From: 66-474 sp044464225
GTDB lineage: Bacteria > Pseudomonadota > Gammaproteobacteria > Xanthomonadales > Rhodanobacteraceae
Assembly: GCA_044464225.1 (NCBI GenBank)
Contig: JBIQLN010000002.1
Location: 279,942-343,941 of the forward strand
Reading direction: 5' to 3'
DNA: 64,000 nucleotides
A program made the position numbers and the translations under genes. This document shows, piece by piece, positions 25,792-34,882 of the stretch (position 1 is the stretch's first letter; every line of letters begins with the position of its first letter). The notes beneath the pieces were generated by a model, which saw nothing but the letters and a program-made list of their open reading frames with translations, ran no database searches and was not told the origin of the DNA.

Positions 25792-26727
25792 TTACTTCAA
25801 CGTCGACGGGTCAATCGCGCCGGTACTACTGTAGAACCCGGCGTTGAATTTGTTATCTTTATAAGTTGATAAACTAAGGTAATCAAATGGAGCGCCAACT
25901 AACGTATTTCCTATCTTCACCGCTTTTTGAAATGCACCGCTATTTGCTACAGTTCCGATATTGCTTGAAAAAGAGCGCTTCGAGGCCGAGGGTGCAAGAA
26001 ACATACAACATTTACATTTTTCATGGTTATCTTTTTGCGTGAACTGAACCCCACCCTTGTTTATGGCATTTACTAGATCGTCAGTAAGCGAATTTTCGAT
26101 AGCTACCAACTTTGGACTGGTCTCATCCAACCATTGCCGTGCTGTATGGAAAACATCTTCCAGTGCTGTGATTGCGTCTGCTAACTTTTCGTGACGACGA
26201 TTAGCCTGACTGAGTGCAACCATAAGCTGCATGATAGCGTCGCAAACCCTATGTTCGTCTATATAATGTTGACTGTTGTTGTATTTACTAACTGCTGCGT
26301 TCACTGCATCCAACGACTCTTTGTACTTACGACGATACCGATCCAGACCATCGATGCTCAGGTCCTTGAATTGAAATTTCACTATCCCTTCGACGTCCTT
26401 AGCTTGCTGAGCCCGCTTGAGTCGCCACGCATGATGCTTCCCTCGGATGGCACTTTCGGCTCCGGTAAGCACTTTGTTTATAGCGGTTACTGCAATACCC
26501 GGTATCGGCGCTGTTCCCAGAGCTTTTTTTCCTAAATTCATGGCGAGTTTGCTAGCTTTTGACGCAAACGAACCTCGGCTATGTAGTGCACTCATGACGG
26601 AGTCGAGTGATTGTGTATGTGCAATACGCGTAGCTACACCTTTATTTTTTACGGCATCTTTGGCAACGGCCATCATGGCAGCAATTCTGTCTTCCGCATA
26701 GTTCGGCGGCAATTTTGAATCAGGCAT
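25792..26727 (-). CDS. Unrecognised A+T-rich 311-residue protein, probable horizontally acquired T6SS cargo
   Basis: No family was recognised. The ATG at 26727 is chosen because GGAG lies 8 bases upstream; two in-frame ATGs further upstream lack a well-placed ribosome site. Base and codon use (many AAA, AAT, TTT, TTA) are strikingly unlike the G+C-rich neighbours. The N-terminus is helical and basic (AEDRIAAMMAVAKDAVKNK), followed by a short hydrophobic Gly/Pro segment (LGTAPIPGIAVTAINKVL). A long charged helical region comes next (about 120-220), then a C-K-C-C cluster (KCKCCMFLAPS) and a polar C-terminus. No signal peptide is present. It may be an effector or the immunity partner of the neighbouring 415-residue protein. 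Confident only that it is a real, transferred gene. Confidence 0.75.
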   Translation of the reverse strand: MPDSKLPPNYAEDRIAAMMAVAKDAVKNKGVATRIAHTQSLDSVMSALHSRGSFASKASKLAMNLGKKALGTAPIPGIAVTAINKVLTGAESAIRGKHHAWRLKRAQQAKDVEGIVKFQFKDLSIDGLDRYRRKYKESLDAVNAAVSKYNNSQHYIDEHRVCDAIMQLMVALSQANRRHEKLADAITALEDVFHTARQWLDETSPKLVAIENSLTDDLVNAINKGGVQFTQKDNHEKCKCCMFLAPSASKRSFSSNIGTVANSGAFQKAVKIGNTLVGAPFDYLSLSTYKDNKFNAGFYSSTGAIDPSTLK

Positions 26728-27180
26728 TTTCATCTCTCCGGTTGTGGACGAATTCAAGCAACTTTCCTGATCACATAAGTAACGGCTAGCGAGCTAACTC
26801 CTGTAGGTTCAGGAAATATCTTCGTTGGCGTACAAAGGTATCGTTTTTATTAATACCGATAACCAGCCCAACTAGAAGCGTTTGATTTATTCGCTTGTTC
26901 GATCAGATCGCCCGAGTTGCTTCGGTAACTTGGGGTTAGTGATGAGGGAGGAACAATCGTGTGGACAGCATTAACGCACGCTTGGCGTCCGCTCCTGGCG
27001 GTTCGCCATCCCTTGCGCCAATGTTCCCGTGGCACCAAGCGAGAACAACTCCCCGACGGTCGACGAGCTCGTCGCGGACCCCGTCCAACCTGCGTCACCC
27101 AGATGAGCTCACGCGTACTACGCCAGCGTGTCGGCCAGACATTCATCTTTCGTCTGGGCATGGTCGCGCCCTGCAGGCAT
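26728..27180. other. Gene-free stretch between clpV and the A+T-rich ORF
   Basis: About 450 bases. The first part (26728-26950) is A+T-rich like the adjacent ORF; the second (26950-27180) returns to high G+C. Overlapping reading frames on both strands exist here but have Arg-rich, low-quality translations and no family resemblance. No terminator or transposase trace was seen. The composition change near 26950 probably marks one edge of the acquired segment. Confidence 0.6.
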
Positions 27181-29952
27181 TCACTGGAAGGCATACGAAA
27201 ATCCATCGTCGTTGACGCCCACCTTCACGCCGGTCACCGGCACGCCCTCGATCATGCGATTCAGGAATTCGCGTGAGACGTCGGGGAGCATGGTGTTGGT
27301 CAGGATCGCGTCGATCATGCGGCCGCCGGATTCGGATTCGGTGCAGCGGCTGACGACCAGCTTGACCACGTCCTCGCCGTACTCGAACGGAATCCGATAG
27401 CGCGCTTCGATGCGTTTCTTGATGCGGTTCAATTGCAGCTCGACGATCTTGCCGAGCATCTCGGGGCTCAGCGGGTAGTACGGGATCGTCACCAGCCGGC
27501 CCAGCAGGGCGGGCGGGAAAACCTTCAGCAGCGGTTCGCGCAGTGCCTTGGCGATGCCTTCGGGTTCGGGCATCAGTTCCGGGTCCTTGCACAGGCCCGC
27601 GATCAAATCGGTGCCGGCGTTGGTCGTGAGCAGGATCAGGGTGTTCTTGAAGTCGATGGAACGGCCCTCGCCGTCTTCCATCACGCCCTTGTCGAATACC
27701 TGGAAAAAGATTTCGTGGACGTCGGGGTGGGCTTTTTCGACCTCGTCCAGCAGCACCACGGAATACGGCTTGCGGCGCACGGCCTCGGTCAGCACGCCGC
27801 CTTCGCCGTAGCCGACGTAGCCGGGCGGCGCGCCCTTCAAGGTGGAGACGGTGTGCGCCTCCTGGAACTCGCTCATGTTGATGGTGATGAGGTTCTGTTC
27901 GCCGCCGTACAGCGCTTCGGCGAGCGCCAGCGCGGTTTCGGTCTTGCCGACGCCGGAAGTGCCGGCCAGCATGAAAACGCCGATCGGCTTGTTGGGATTG
28001 TCGAGGCCCGCGCGCGAGGTCTGGATGCGCTTGGCGATCATTTCCAGCGCGTGGTCCTGGCCGATCACGCGCTTGCCCATGATCGAGGCCAGGTTCATCA
28101 CGGTCTCGAGTTCGCTGCGCACCATGCGGCCGACCGGAATGCCGGTCCAGTCCGCCACGACCGAACCGACGGCGGTGTAATCGACGGTCGGCAGGATCAG
28201 CGGGTGCTCGCCCTGCAATTCGGCAAGTTTCGTTTGCAAGCCCTTCAGTTCTTCGAGCGCGGCGGCGCGTTCGGCGTCGCTCAGGGGCGATGCGGCGACC
28301 GGGGCTTCAGTGGCCGTGGCGGCGCCGCCGCCTGCCTCAGCTTCCGACGTGGCATTGGCCGCTTCTTCCAGCGCACTGCCGGTGCCTTCGACCGGGGCCG
28401 CATCGCCGCGCAGCTTCGCGCGCAAGGCAAGAATCTGCTCGACCAGTTCCTTTTCAGCCTGCCAGTCGGCTTCGAGTTTTACCAGCCGCGCCTTCTGGAT
28501 CGCGAGTTTTTCGCCCGCCAGCGCTTCGCGCTCGGCCACGTCGACGCCCACGGTCTTCTCGCGCCCGATGATCGCGAGTTCGGTTTCGAGTGCGGCAATG
28601 CGCTTGCGGGTGTCGTCGACTTCCGGCGGCACCGCATGCTGGCTGACCGCGACGCGCGCGCAGGCGGTGTCGAGCAGGCTGACCGCCTTGTCCGGCAACT
28701 GGCGCGCCGGGATGTAGCGATGCGACAGCTTGACCGCGGCTTCCAGCGCCTCGTCGAGGATCTGCACGCGATGGTGTTTCTCCATCACGCTGGCGACGCC
28801 GCGCATCATCAGGATGCCCTTTTCTTCGCTCGGTTCTTCGACCAGCACGGTCTGGAACCGGCGCGTGAGCGCGGGATCCTTTTCGATGTGCTTCTTGTAT
28901 TCGGCCCATGTGGTGGCACCGACGGTGCGAAGATTCCCGCGCGCGAGCGCCGGCTTCAAAAGGTTGGCCGCGTCACCGGTGCCGGCCGCGCCGCCGGCGC
29001 CCACCAGCGTGTGCGCCTCGTCGATGAAAAGGATGATGGGCTTCGGTGAAGACTGGACTTCCTCGATCACCTGGCGCAGGCGGTTCTCGAACTCGCCCTT
29101 CATGCTGGCGCCGGCTTGCAGCAGGCCGACGTCCAGCGAACGCAGCTCCACGTCCTTCAACTGCGGCGGCACGTCGCCTTGCGCGATCCGCAACGCGAAG
29201 CCTTCGACGACTGCGGTCTTGCCGACGCCGGCTTCGCCGACCAGCATCGGGTTGTTCTGGCGGCGGCGCATCAGGATGTCGACGACCTGGCGAATTTCCT
29301 CGTCGCGGCCGACGATCGGGTCGATCTTGCCGTTGCGGGCCTGCTCGGTCAGGTCGACCGTGAATTGCTTCAGCGCTTCCTGCTTGCCCATCTGCGCAGG
29401 GCCCATCGCGCCACTGGTTTCGCCTGGCGCGGCAGCATTGCCCAGCTTGAAGCCGTCGTTGGCGCTCTGGCCGTCTTCCGGCGAACCTTCCACGACCTCG
29501 GCAAACTTGTCCTTCAAGGTCTCCAGCTTGATCTTGTCGAACTCGGACGAGATGCCGGTGAGTGCGTTGCGCAGGTGACGCGTCTCCAGGACGCCGACGA
29601 TCAGGTAACCAGTGCGCACCTGCGCTTCGCCGAACATCAGTGTCGCGAACACCCAGCCGCGTTCCACCGCTTCCTCGACGCTGCTGGACAGGTCGGTGAT
29701 CGACGTGGACCCGCGCGGCAGGCGATCGAGCGCGTCGGTCACGTCGCGCGCGAGGTTCGACGGATTGATGTTGAATTGCTTGACGATGTGGTGCAGGTCG
29801 GAATCCTGCAACTGCAGGATCTGGTGGATCCAGTGCACCAGTTCGACGTACGGGTTGCCGCGCAACTTGCAGAACACCGTGGCGCTTTCGATGCCGCGGT
29901 AGGCGAGCTTGTTGAGCTTTCCGAACAAGGCAGTGCGACTGATCTCGGCCAT
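27181..29952 (-). CDS. clpV: T6SS sheath-recycling AAA+ ATPase ClpV (TssH)
   Basis: Hexameric unfoldase that disassembles the contracted TssBC sheath. It has 923 residues from the ATG at 29952, which has a GGGTGG ribosome site; a TTG five codons earlier is less likely. The N-terminal ClpN domain begins AEISRTALFGKLNKLAYRGI. AAA1 has Walker A GEAGVGKTAVVEG and Walker B IILFIDEAHTLVGAGG, followed by the coiled middle domain. AAA2 has Walker A GTSGVGKTETALALAEALYG and the ClpV-typical NMSEFQEAHTVS, with a C-terminal D2-small domain. An Ala/Glu/Thr-rich insertion (about 530-570) sits in the middle domain. tssG lies 81 bases upstream. Confidence 0.97.
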   Translation of the reverse strand: MAEISRTALFGKLNKLAYRGIESATVFCKLRGNPYVELVHWIHQILQLQDSDLHHIVKQFNINPSNLARDVTDALDRLPRGSTSITDLSSSVEEAVERGWVFATLMFGEAQVRTGYLIVGVLETRHLRNALTGISSEFDKIKLETLKDKFAEVVEGSPEDGQSANDGFKLGNAAAPGETSGAMGPAQMGKQEALKQFTVDLTEQARNGKIDPIVGRDEEIRQVVDILMRRRQNNPMLVGEAGVGKTAVVEGFALRIAQGDVPPQLKDVELRSLDVGLLQAGASMKGEFENRLRQVIEEVQSSPKPIILFIDEAHTLVGAGGAAGTGDAANLLKPALARGNLRTVGATTWAEYKKHIEKDPALTRRFQTVLVEEPSEEKGILMMRGVASVMEKHHRVQILDEALEAAVKLSHRYIPARQLPDKAVSLLDTACARVAVSQHAVPPEVDDTRKRIAALETELAIIGREKTVGVDVAEREALAGEKLAIQKARLVKLEADWQAEKELVEQILALRAKLRGDAAPVEGTGSALEEAANATSEAEAGGGAATATEAPVAASPLSDAERAAALEELKGLQTKLAELQGEHPLILPTVDYTAVGSVVADWTGIPVGRMVRSELETVMNLASIMGKRVIGQDHALEMIAKRIQTSRAGLDNPNKPIGVFMLAGTSGVGKTETALALAEALYGGEQNLITINMSEFQEAHTVSTLKGAPPGYVGYGEGGVLTEAVRRKPYSVVLLDEVEKAHPDVHEIFFQVFDKGVMEDGEGRSIDFKNTLILLTTNAGTDLIAGLCKDPELMPEPEGIAKALREPLLKVFPPALLGRLVTIPYYPLSPEMLGKIVELQLNRIKKRIEARYRIPFEYGEDVVKLVVSRCTESESGGRMIDAILTNTMLPDVSREFLNRMIEGVPVTGVKVGVNDDGFSYAFQ

Positions 29953-30033
29953 GAATCCACCCTTCAAGGTTGTGTTGACGCCCGCATCGGCGCGGACGCA
30001 AAGGAAAAACGTTTTGTCATCCGGCGTGCATGC

Positions 30034-31056
30034 CTAGCCCACCGGCCTCAGCACGACCTGGTCGGCGTCGCCATCGATACGCGGCGCGCCCATCCAGGTC
30101 GAAAGGCCCATGCGCCCGCTGCGGCCGAGTTTCGTGGTCGGCACCTCGGCGCGCTCCAGCACCAGTTGCACGTCCCAGGCCTTGTCTTCGCCGACGTAGG
30201 TCTTCACCGCAGCGACCAGTTGCCGCAGCGTCTCGCCGCCCGGCAGGAACCCGTTGAAGCGATCCAGCGACAGCGGCCCGATGCGCAAGCGGAAACGTTG
30301 CTGCGCGCCCCACACGTAACTGCCCAGCACCGCGGTGCGGCCAAGACACGCAACGTCACCGGAACCGCCGAGCCGCAGATGTGCTTCGGCCGGCAGGCAC
30401 ATCCAGTCGGCGACGAATTCGAGCACCCGCACCGGGATGCCGAAGAAATGCTCCAGCAACCGCTGCAGTCCTTCGGCATTGCGTGCCTGCGTCAGCAGCC
30501 GGCCCGCGAAATAGCGCTTGTAGCGATCGGGCAAGGCATCGCGGTCGGCCAGACCCGTGGTCGACAGACCCACCAGCGCACCCATGTACAAACGGAACCG
30601 ATCACGCTCTGGGCGGTCGCGCTGCACGGTCGGCTGCGCATCCGCCCAGGCGCGGTAGAACAGGCTGATCAGGCGGTGATGGAAAAGATCGGCGAACGCG
30701 ACCAGCGTCTTGTCCTTGGCGTGGCGCACGCGCTCGAGCACATATTCGGTCAGGTGCAACGGCAGCGGCGCGTTGACGCCGAACAAACCGAAGGCGAAGT
30801 TCTTCAGGCGCGGCGGTGCGCCGTCGATGCCCGGTTCCAGTCCGTCCACGTCGCGCGGCGCGAACGCCAGCGACGGTGTTGCGCCGAGCCGCACCGGGTC
30901 TTCCGCAGGCCGGGTCGATTCGCCCAGCCGCGGCCGGTCGGGATACGCGCTCTCGATCCGGCGCAGCGCCTCGAAAAGCTCGAACGCTTCCGGGTGATCC
31001 TCGAGCGCGCGTTGCAGCGCTACAGGATCGGGCGTTTGCCGAGCCGTGCCGGCCAT
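30034..31056 (-). CDS. tssG: T6SS baseplate protein TssG
   Basis: Baseplate wedge subunit that forms a complex with TssF, TssE and TssK. It has 340 residues, close to family length. Family sequence includes FELFEALRRIESAYPDRPRL, LGVNAPLPLHLTEYVLER (here FGVNAPLPLHLTEYVLER), FADLFHHRLISLFYRAWADA and LERAEVPTTKLG. The start lies 37 bases inside the end of tssF, a long overlap that implies translational coupling. Confidence 0.95.
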   Translation of the reverse strand: MAGTARQTPDPVALQRALEDHPEAFELFEALRRIESAYPDRPRLGESTRPAEDPVRLGATPSLAFAPRDVDGLEPGIDGAPPRLKNFAFGLFGVNAPLPLHLTEYVLERVRHAKDKTLVAFADLFHHRLISLFYRAWADAQPTVQRDRPERDRFRLYMGALVGLSTTGLADRDALPDRYKRYFAGRLLTQARNAEGLQRLLEHFFGIPVRVLEFVADWMCLPAEAHLRLGGSGDVACLGRTAVLGSYVWGAQQRFRLRIGPLSLDRFNGFLPGGETLRQLVAAVKTYVGEDKAWDVQLVLERAEVPTTKLGRSGRMGLSTWMGAPRIDGDADQVVLRPVG

Positions 31057-32903
31057 CGGGCGACCTCGTTGCGTTCAAGGGTGCGCAAGACGGTTTCGGT
31101 GAACGAATTGACCGAAACATAGCGTGCGAAAAAGTGCTGCATCACCGCGCCGAGCAGGAAAGCCCCGGTGCCTTCGAAAGCACCGTCGTCGCAGGTGAGG
31201 GTGATTTCAAGGCCGCGGCCGAAGCTGATCGGGCCGGGCACCGGAATGCGCCGCACCACGGGAACCGAGCTGACCGATTTCACGCCTTCGATCTGGCGGT
31301 GCGCGTTGGCGTCGAATTCATCGCAATACAGCGTCAGCATTTCGCGCAGCGCCGCCGCGCCTTCGTTGGCATCGCCATCCAGCAGCGACACGTAGTTCAG
31401 TTGCAGGTGGCTGATGAGGCGCCACGCCGTCTGTCCGCTCGCGACCGAAGCGCGCGGTTTGGTGGGCCCGGCCACGCAGCGGATCGACGTCACCGGCGCG
31501 CCGCTGTCGAGCGTGAAGTCGGTGGTCGATTTGCCGACCGGCATCTGCAATGGCAGGTCGCGATTGGTGCACAGGAGACGCATGCCGATCTGGCGCAGCC
31601 TGGTCGGATACGGCGCGTCGTTGGCATCGACCAGCGCAATGAAGATCTCGTTGCCGACGTAACTGGATCGCGCGCCGGCGCGCTTCTGCTTGCTCGACAG
31701 CAGCCGCGGTTCGCGGCGGATGGTGTAGAACGCACTGCCCCGCGCGTGCCAGATGCGCTGGTCGCAGCCGTAGAAAGGCTGGAAGCGCTGCTCGGGTTCC
31801 TGGCGATCGCCGAACCCTTCGACGTCGCTGACCGAATGGATCTCGAAATCCATCGGCCGCACCCGATCGGCCACCACGTGGTATTCGGTGGCACCGGTCT
31901 TCAGGTGGATGCGGTCGGCGCGGCGCGGGAACAGGTTGATCGCAGGGGTGCAGAACAACCGGAAGTTGTCGGCGTCCACCGCGTTGTGCAGGCGCGCCAC
32001 GCTGCGGTCGAACAGCGCGATGATTTCGAATTGCGCACCCGGCATCCGCGCCAGTACCCGCTGCAGACCGGCGAACTCGACGAACAGGAATCGTTCCGGG
32101 CAGGCGAAATATTCCTGCAGCAATCGGTAACCGCTGAAGGAACGATCGGTGTACGGCAGCAATGCCTCGTCGTCGGCAAAACCCTTGGGCCGGATGTGGC
32201 CGGCGTCGAGGAACTCGGTGGTGACGCCGCTCTTGCCGGTGGCCCGCACCACGAAACCGACGGCGTTGCCCAGCAACTGTTCGTACAGGCGCTTGGGCAA
32301 CTCGTCCGCGCCGGCCAGGAACACCGGCAGCGTATCCAGCTTCAGCATGTTGGCTTCGGCGCCGGCGGTGACGTTGAACTTGAGGCTCAAACCGGCGCGC
32401 ACGCTGCGGCCCTCCGGCACCGGCACTTCGGCCGCGGCGAGCGCGGCAGGCGTGTCGAAATACTTGGCCGCGGCCAGTTCCAGCGGCCACAGGGTGACGT
32501 CATGCGCGGTGCGGTATTCGCAGGCGGTGCGCTCGTCGCGCGCGACGACACCGCGCAGGGATGTCTGCCGCGCCACCACGTGACCCGCGACGAGCGCAGC
32601 TTCCTTCGGATCGGGATGCATCTGCACCACGGCCATCGACGGCACGGGCGCGAGATAGTGCGGATACACCATCTCCATCAGGTGCTGGGTGAACACCGGG
32701 TACTGCGCATCCAGTTTCATCTGGATGCGCGAAGTGAGGAAGGCGAAGCCTTCCAGCAGGCGCTCGACGTACGGATCGGCGCATTCGAAACCTTCCAGTC
32801 CCAGCCGGCCGGCGATCTTCGGATACTCGCGCGCGAACTCGGCGCCCATGCCGCGCACGAACTGCAGTTCGCGGTCGTAGTAGCGGAGCAGGCGCGGATT
32901 CAT
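31020..32903 (-). CDS. tssF: T6SS baseplate protein TssF (VasA/ImpG)
   Basis: Large baseplate wedge subunit that pairs with TssG. It has 627 residues, typical of the family. The hallmark N-terminus is LRYYDRELQFVRGMGAEFAR with YPKIAGRLGLEGFECADPYV; later come LFCTPAINLFPRRADRI and the C-terminal VSSVPVVRRIPVPGPISFGR. It starts one base after the tssE stop. Confidence 0.96.
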   Translation of the reverse strand: MNPRLLRYYDRELQFVRGMGAEFAREYPKIAGRLGLEGFECADPYVERLLEGFAFLTSRIQMKLDAQYPVFTQHLMEMVYPHYLAPVPSMAVVQMHPDPKEAALVAGHVVARQTSLRGVVARDERTACEYRTAHDVTLWPLELAAAKYFDTPAALAAAEVPVPEGRSVRAGLSLKFNVTAGAEANMLKLDTLPVFLAGADELPKRLYEQLLGNAVGFVVRATGKSGVTTEFLDAGHIRPKGFADDEALLPYTDRSFSGYRLLQEYFACPERFLFVEFAGLQRVLARMPGAQFEIIALFDRSVARLHNAVDADNFRLFCTPAINLFPRRADRIHLKTGATEYHVVADRVRPMDFEIHSVSDVEGFGDRQEPEQRFQPFYGCDQRIWHARGSAFYTIRREPRLLSSKQKRAGARSSYVGNEIFIALVDANDAPYPTRLRQIGMRLLCTNRDLPLQMPVGKSTTDFTLDSGAPVTSIRCVAGPTKPRASVASGQTAWRLISHLQLNYVSLLDGDANEGAAALREMLTLYCDEFDANAHRQIEGVKSVSSVPVVRRIPVPGPISFGRGLEITLTCDDGAFEGTGAFLLGAVMQHFFARYVSVNSFTETVLRTLERNEVARWPARLGKRPIL

Positions 32904-32904
32904 G

Positions 32905-33405
32905 TCAGGGCGCCCCGGTCACGCTGACGGCGCCGGTTTCGAGATCCACTTCGCTCTTCAGGTACAGATTCAGCGGCAGCGGCTGGGCCCACATCTCGGA
33001 ATCGATCCGGAAAGTGAGCGATCGCTGGTCCATGTTGTCGGCGCGGACTTCCACCCCGACGCGCAACGTCGACGGCGTCAGCCGCGGCTCGAAAGCCAGC
33101 ATCGCCTCGCGCAACTCGCGCTGCAGTTCGGCCGCATCGACGCCGGACACCGCGGCGCCGGTGAGGTCCGGGATGCCGAAGTTGATGACCGATTGCGTGG
33201 CTTCGGGAAAATCCTCGAGCGTTTCCCGTGCCCCCAGGTTTACGCAGTTGAGCAGCCAGGCAATGTCGCGGGTGACGCATTCGCGCAGCCGCTGCGCCGA
33301 TATCACCCGTTTGTCGCGACTCTCGACCCGCTGGGCCGGCTCGTCATCGGTAAGCCGGTCCAGCAAGGAAGGCTGAAGGCGTTCCTGGGTAGTGAGCTCG
33401 GCCAT
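32905..33405 (-). CDS. tssE: T6SS baseplate protein TssE (gp25-like)
   Basis: Homologue of phage T4 gp25, which nucleates sheath polymerisation on the baseplate. It has 166 residues: QPSLLDRLTDDEP near the N-terminus, LRECVTRDIAWLLNCVN, the conserved SVINFGIPDLTG, and the gp25/lysozyme-like core ending LKSEVDLETGAVSVTGAP. It lies 12 bases after tagJ. Confidence 0.95.
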   Translation of the reverse strand: MAELTTQERLQPSLLDRLTDDEPAQRVESRDKRVISAQRLRECVTRDIAWLLNCVNLGARETLEDFPEATQSVINFGIPDLTGAAVSGVDAAELQRELREAMLAFEPRLTPSTLRVGVEVRADNMDQRSLTFRIDSEMWAQPLPLNLYLKSEVDLETGAVSVTGAP

Positions 33406-33417
33406 CGCGACGCACCC

Positions 33418-34209
33418 TCAGGCTTCACCGAAGCGGATCTCGCGGATATCCAGCAACGGATATTCCCCGGCGTCGGTCGCGAACATGCGTTGCCCCACGC
33501 CCGTCGCGGTGCCGCCGTCGAGCTCCGTCCATTCGGTCTTGCGTCCGAGCACGAACCCGTCATCGCCGGCTTTTTCCGTTCCCGGATAGCGGGCGGGCAC
33601 GAAGCCGATGGCCTTGCCGCCGTTGCTCCAGGTGATTTCGACCGGCACCCATACCTGGTCGCGCAGATCGGCCGGCGCTTCGAAACGAAGTTCCGCAATG
33701 CGCGTGAACGGCACCCACGAATAGCCGCCTTCCAGGATCACTTCCAGGCACGGTCCGAAGCGCGGGTCGGCGTCGGCCATCCATTCGAAAGCCTGGCCAT
33801 CGATGCTTCCGCCGACGGCCTGGGCCTGCTCGAAAGCCTGTTCGCGCAGCGGCGCCGCTTGCGCGTGGCGACCGTCGATGTCGAGCTTGAGCGCTTGCAG
33901 CAGCAGCGCAAGCCATTGTTCCGGTTCGCCCACGATGACGGGGGAACGCTGTCCGACGAACACCGCGCGGCGGGCACGTTCGCCGTTCAGGACCGCCGTG
34001 TAGCTGGTCACCATCAATGTGTTGGCGGGATCGAGTTCGCCGACGACGTTCAACTGGGTCTGGGCACGATCCCACTCGCCCAGCAAGGCCAGAAGCTGAA
34101 ACAGGAAAACCCGGCGGCGGACGTCCGCCGGGTTTTGCCGCACTTCCGCCGTCAGCAACTGCAGGGCCTCGCCCGGACGACCTTCCTTCAACGCGGTTTC
34201 CGGATTCAT
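33418..34209 (-). CDS. tagJ: T6SS accessory protein TagJ (ImpE family)
   Basis: ImpE-family accessory protein reported in other systems to bind the sheath subunit TssB and assist ClpV. It has 263 residues. The N-terminal half has TPR-like helices (GRPGEALQLLTAEVRQNPAD, LLGEWDRAQTQLNVVGELDP). The C-terminal ImpE half has LEVILEGGYSWVPFTRIAEL, VPVEITWSNGG, FVPARYPGTE, and a C-terminus with the usual G-Q-R-M-F sequence. Its presence places the locus with the TagJ-containing T6SS subtypes. Confidence 0.93.
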   Translation of the reverse strand: MNPETALKEGRPGEALQLLTAEVRQNPADVRRRVFLFQLLALLGEWDRAQTQLNVVGELDPANTLMVTSYTAVLNGERARRAVFVGQRSPVIVGEPEQWLALLLQALKLDIDGRHAQAAPLREQAFEQAQAVGGSIDGQAFEWMADADPRFGPCLEVILEGGYSWVPFTRIAELRFEAPADLRDQVWVPVEITWSNGGKAIGFVPARYPGTEKAGDDGFVLGRKTEWTELDGGTATGVGQRMFATDAGEYPLLDIREIRFGEA

Positions 34210-34262
34210 GCGAGTACCCCTGTGGTCTGCTTCCGGCGTGACACGACCGTGCGTGCGGAACG

Positions 34263-34766
34263 TCAGGCTTTCGCCACCTTGGTGATGTCATAGGCGAACG
34301 TCTTGGCCGCGCCATCCGCCGAACCGTCGTCCTTCTGCGGCTGGAACTTGTAGTTGAACTTGCCGAAGTTCAGCGTGATGTTTTCGGTCAGGCGGTCTTC
34401 GCCGCCCGAACCGCCGGTCGTGATCGAATTGATCAGGATGCCCTCGCTCAACTCGATCGTGACGAAGTCGGTCTGCTCGCCGGTCGCGTTGGTCACGTAC
34501 AGCCATGCCTCGGAAATGCGCGCGCCCGTGCAGCAGGCCTGCAGCAGCGCATTGGAGGTGCCGTCCACGTACTTGGTGATGGAAATGTCCTGCACGTGCG
34601 CCTTGCCACCGCTGGCCGAACCCGCACCCGAATGCATGTCGCCGGAGTTGGAAACACCCCAGGACCACGCGAGGATCGGGATTTCCTTGGTGTGTTTGGC
34701 GTGATTGGAAGCGCCCTCGATGGTGACCGAACCCTTGCCGAACTTCAGGTGCATATCAAAAGCCAT
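34263..34766 (-). CDS. hcp: T6SS tube protein Hcp (TssD)
   Basis: Forms the hexameric rings of the secreted inner tube. It has 167 residues, with MAFDMHLKFGKGSVTIEGAS, IPILAWSWGVSN, HVQDISITKYVDGTSNALLQ and VTIELSEGILINSITTGGSG, all usual Hcp sequence. A GGAG ribosome site stands 7 bases before the ATG. It is separated from tssC by 116 bases holding a strong hairpin and from tagJ by 53 bases, so it may be an mRNA segment with its own stability. Confidence 0.97.
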   Translation of the reverse strand: MAFDMHLKFGKGSVTIEGASNHAKHTKEIPILAWSWGVSNSGDMHSGAGSASGGKAHVQDISITKYVDGTSNALLQACCTGARISEAWLYVTNATGEQTDFVTIELSEGILINSITTGGSGGEDRLTENITLNFGKFNYKFQPQKDDGSADGAAKTFAYDITKVAKA

Positions 34767-34844
34767 GACATTCTCCGATTACGGTAGATGAGATGGGCGC
34801 CAGCGTCGGCCCCCCCGGTGGATGAAACCCGTTGATGAAACCTC

Positions 34845-34868
34845 GCGCGGCCCGTTGCCGGGCTGCGC
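34845..34868. promoter_or_regulatory. Perfect-stem hairpin in the tssC-hcp gap
   Basis: The arms GCGCGGCCCG and CGGGCTGCGC enclose a TTGC loop, with one mismatch. It lies 15 bases past the tssC stop and about 80 bases before hcp. No T-run follows on the minus strand, so it looks like an mRNA-stability or processing hairpin more than an intrinsic terminator. The role is inferred. Confidence 0.45.
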
Positions 34869-34882
34869 GATTGCAGCGTGGA

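Noticed and set aside
26850..27206. 118-codon minus-strand ORF between clpV and the foreign gene
   Set aside because: Overlaps the clpV end, Arg/Ser-rich, spans the composition boundary, no ribosome site and no family resemblance.
26959..27276. Plus-strand ORF with a GGGAGGA ribosome-like site before a GTG
   Set aside because: The product is low-quality and runs antisense into the clpV coding end; the ribosome-like site alone is not enough.
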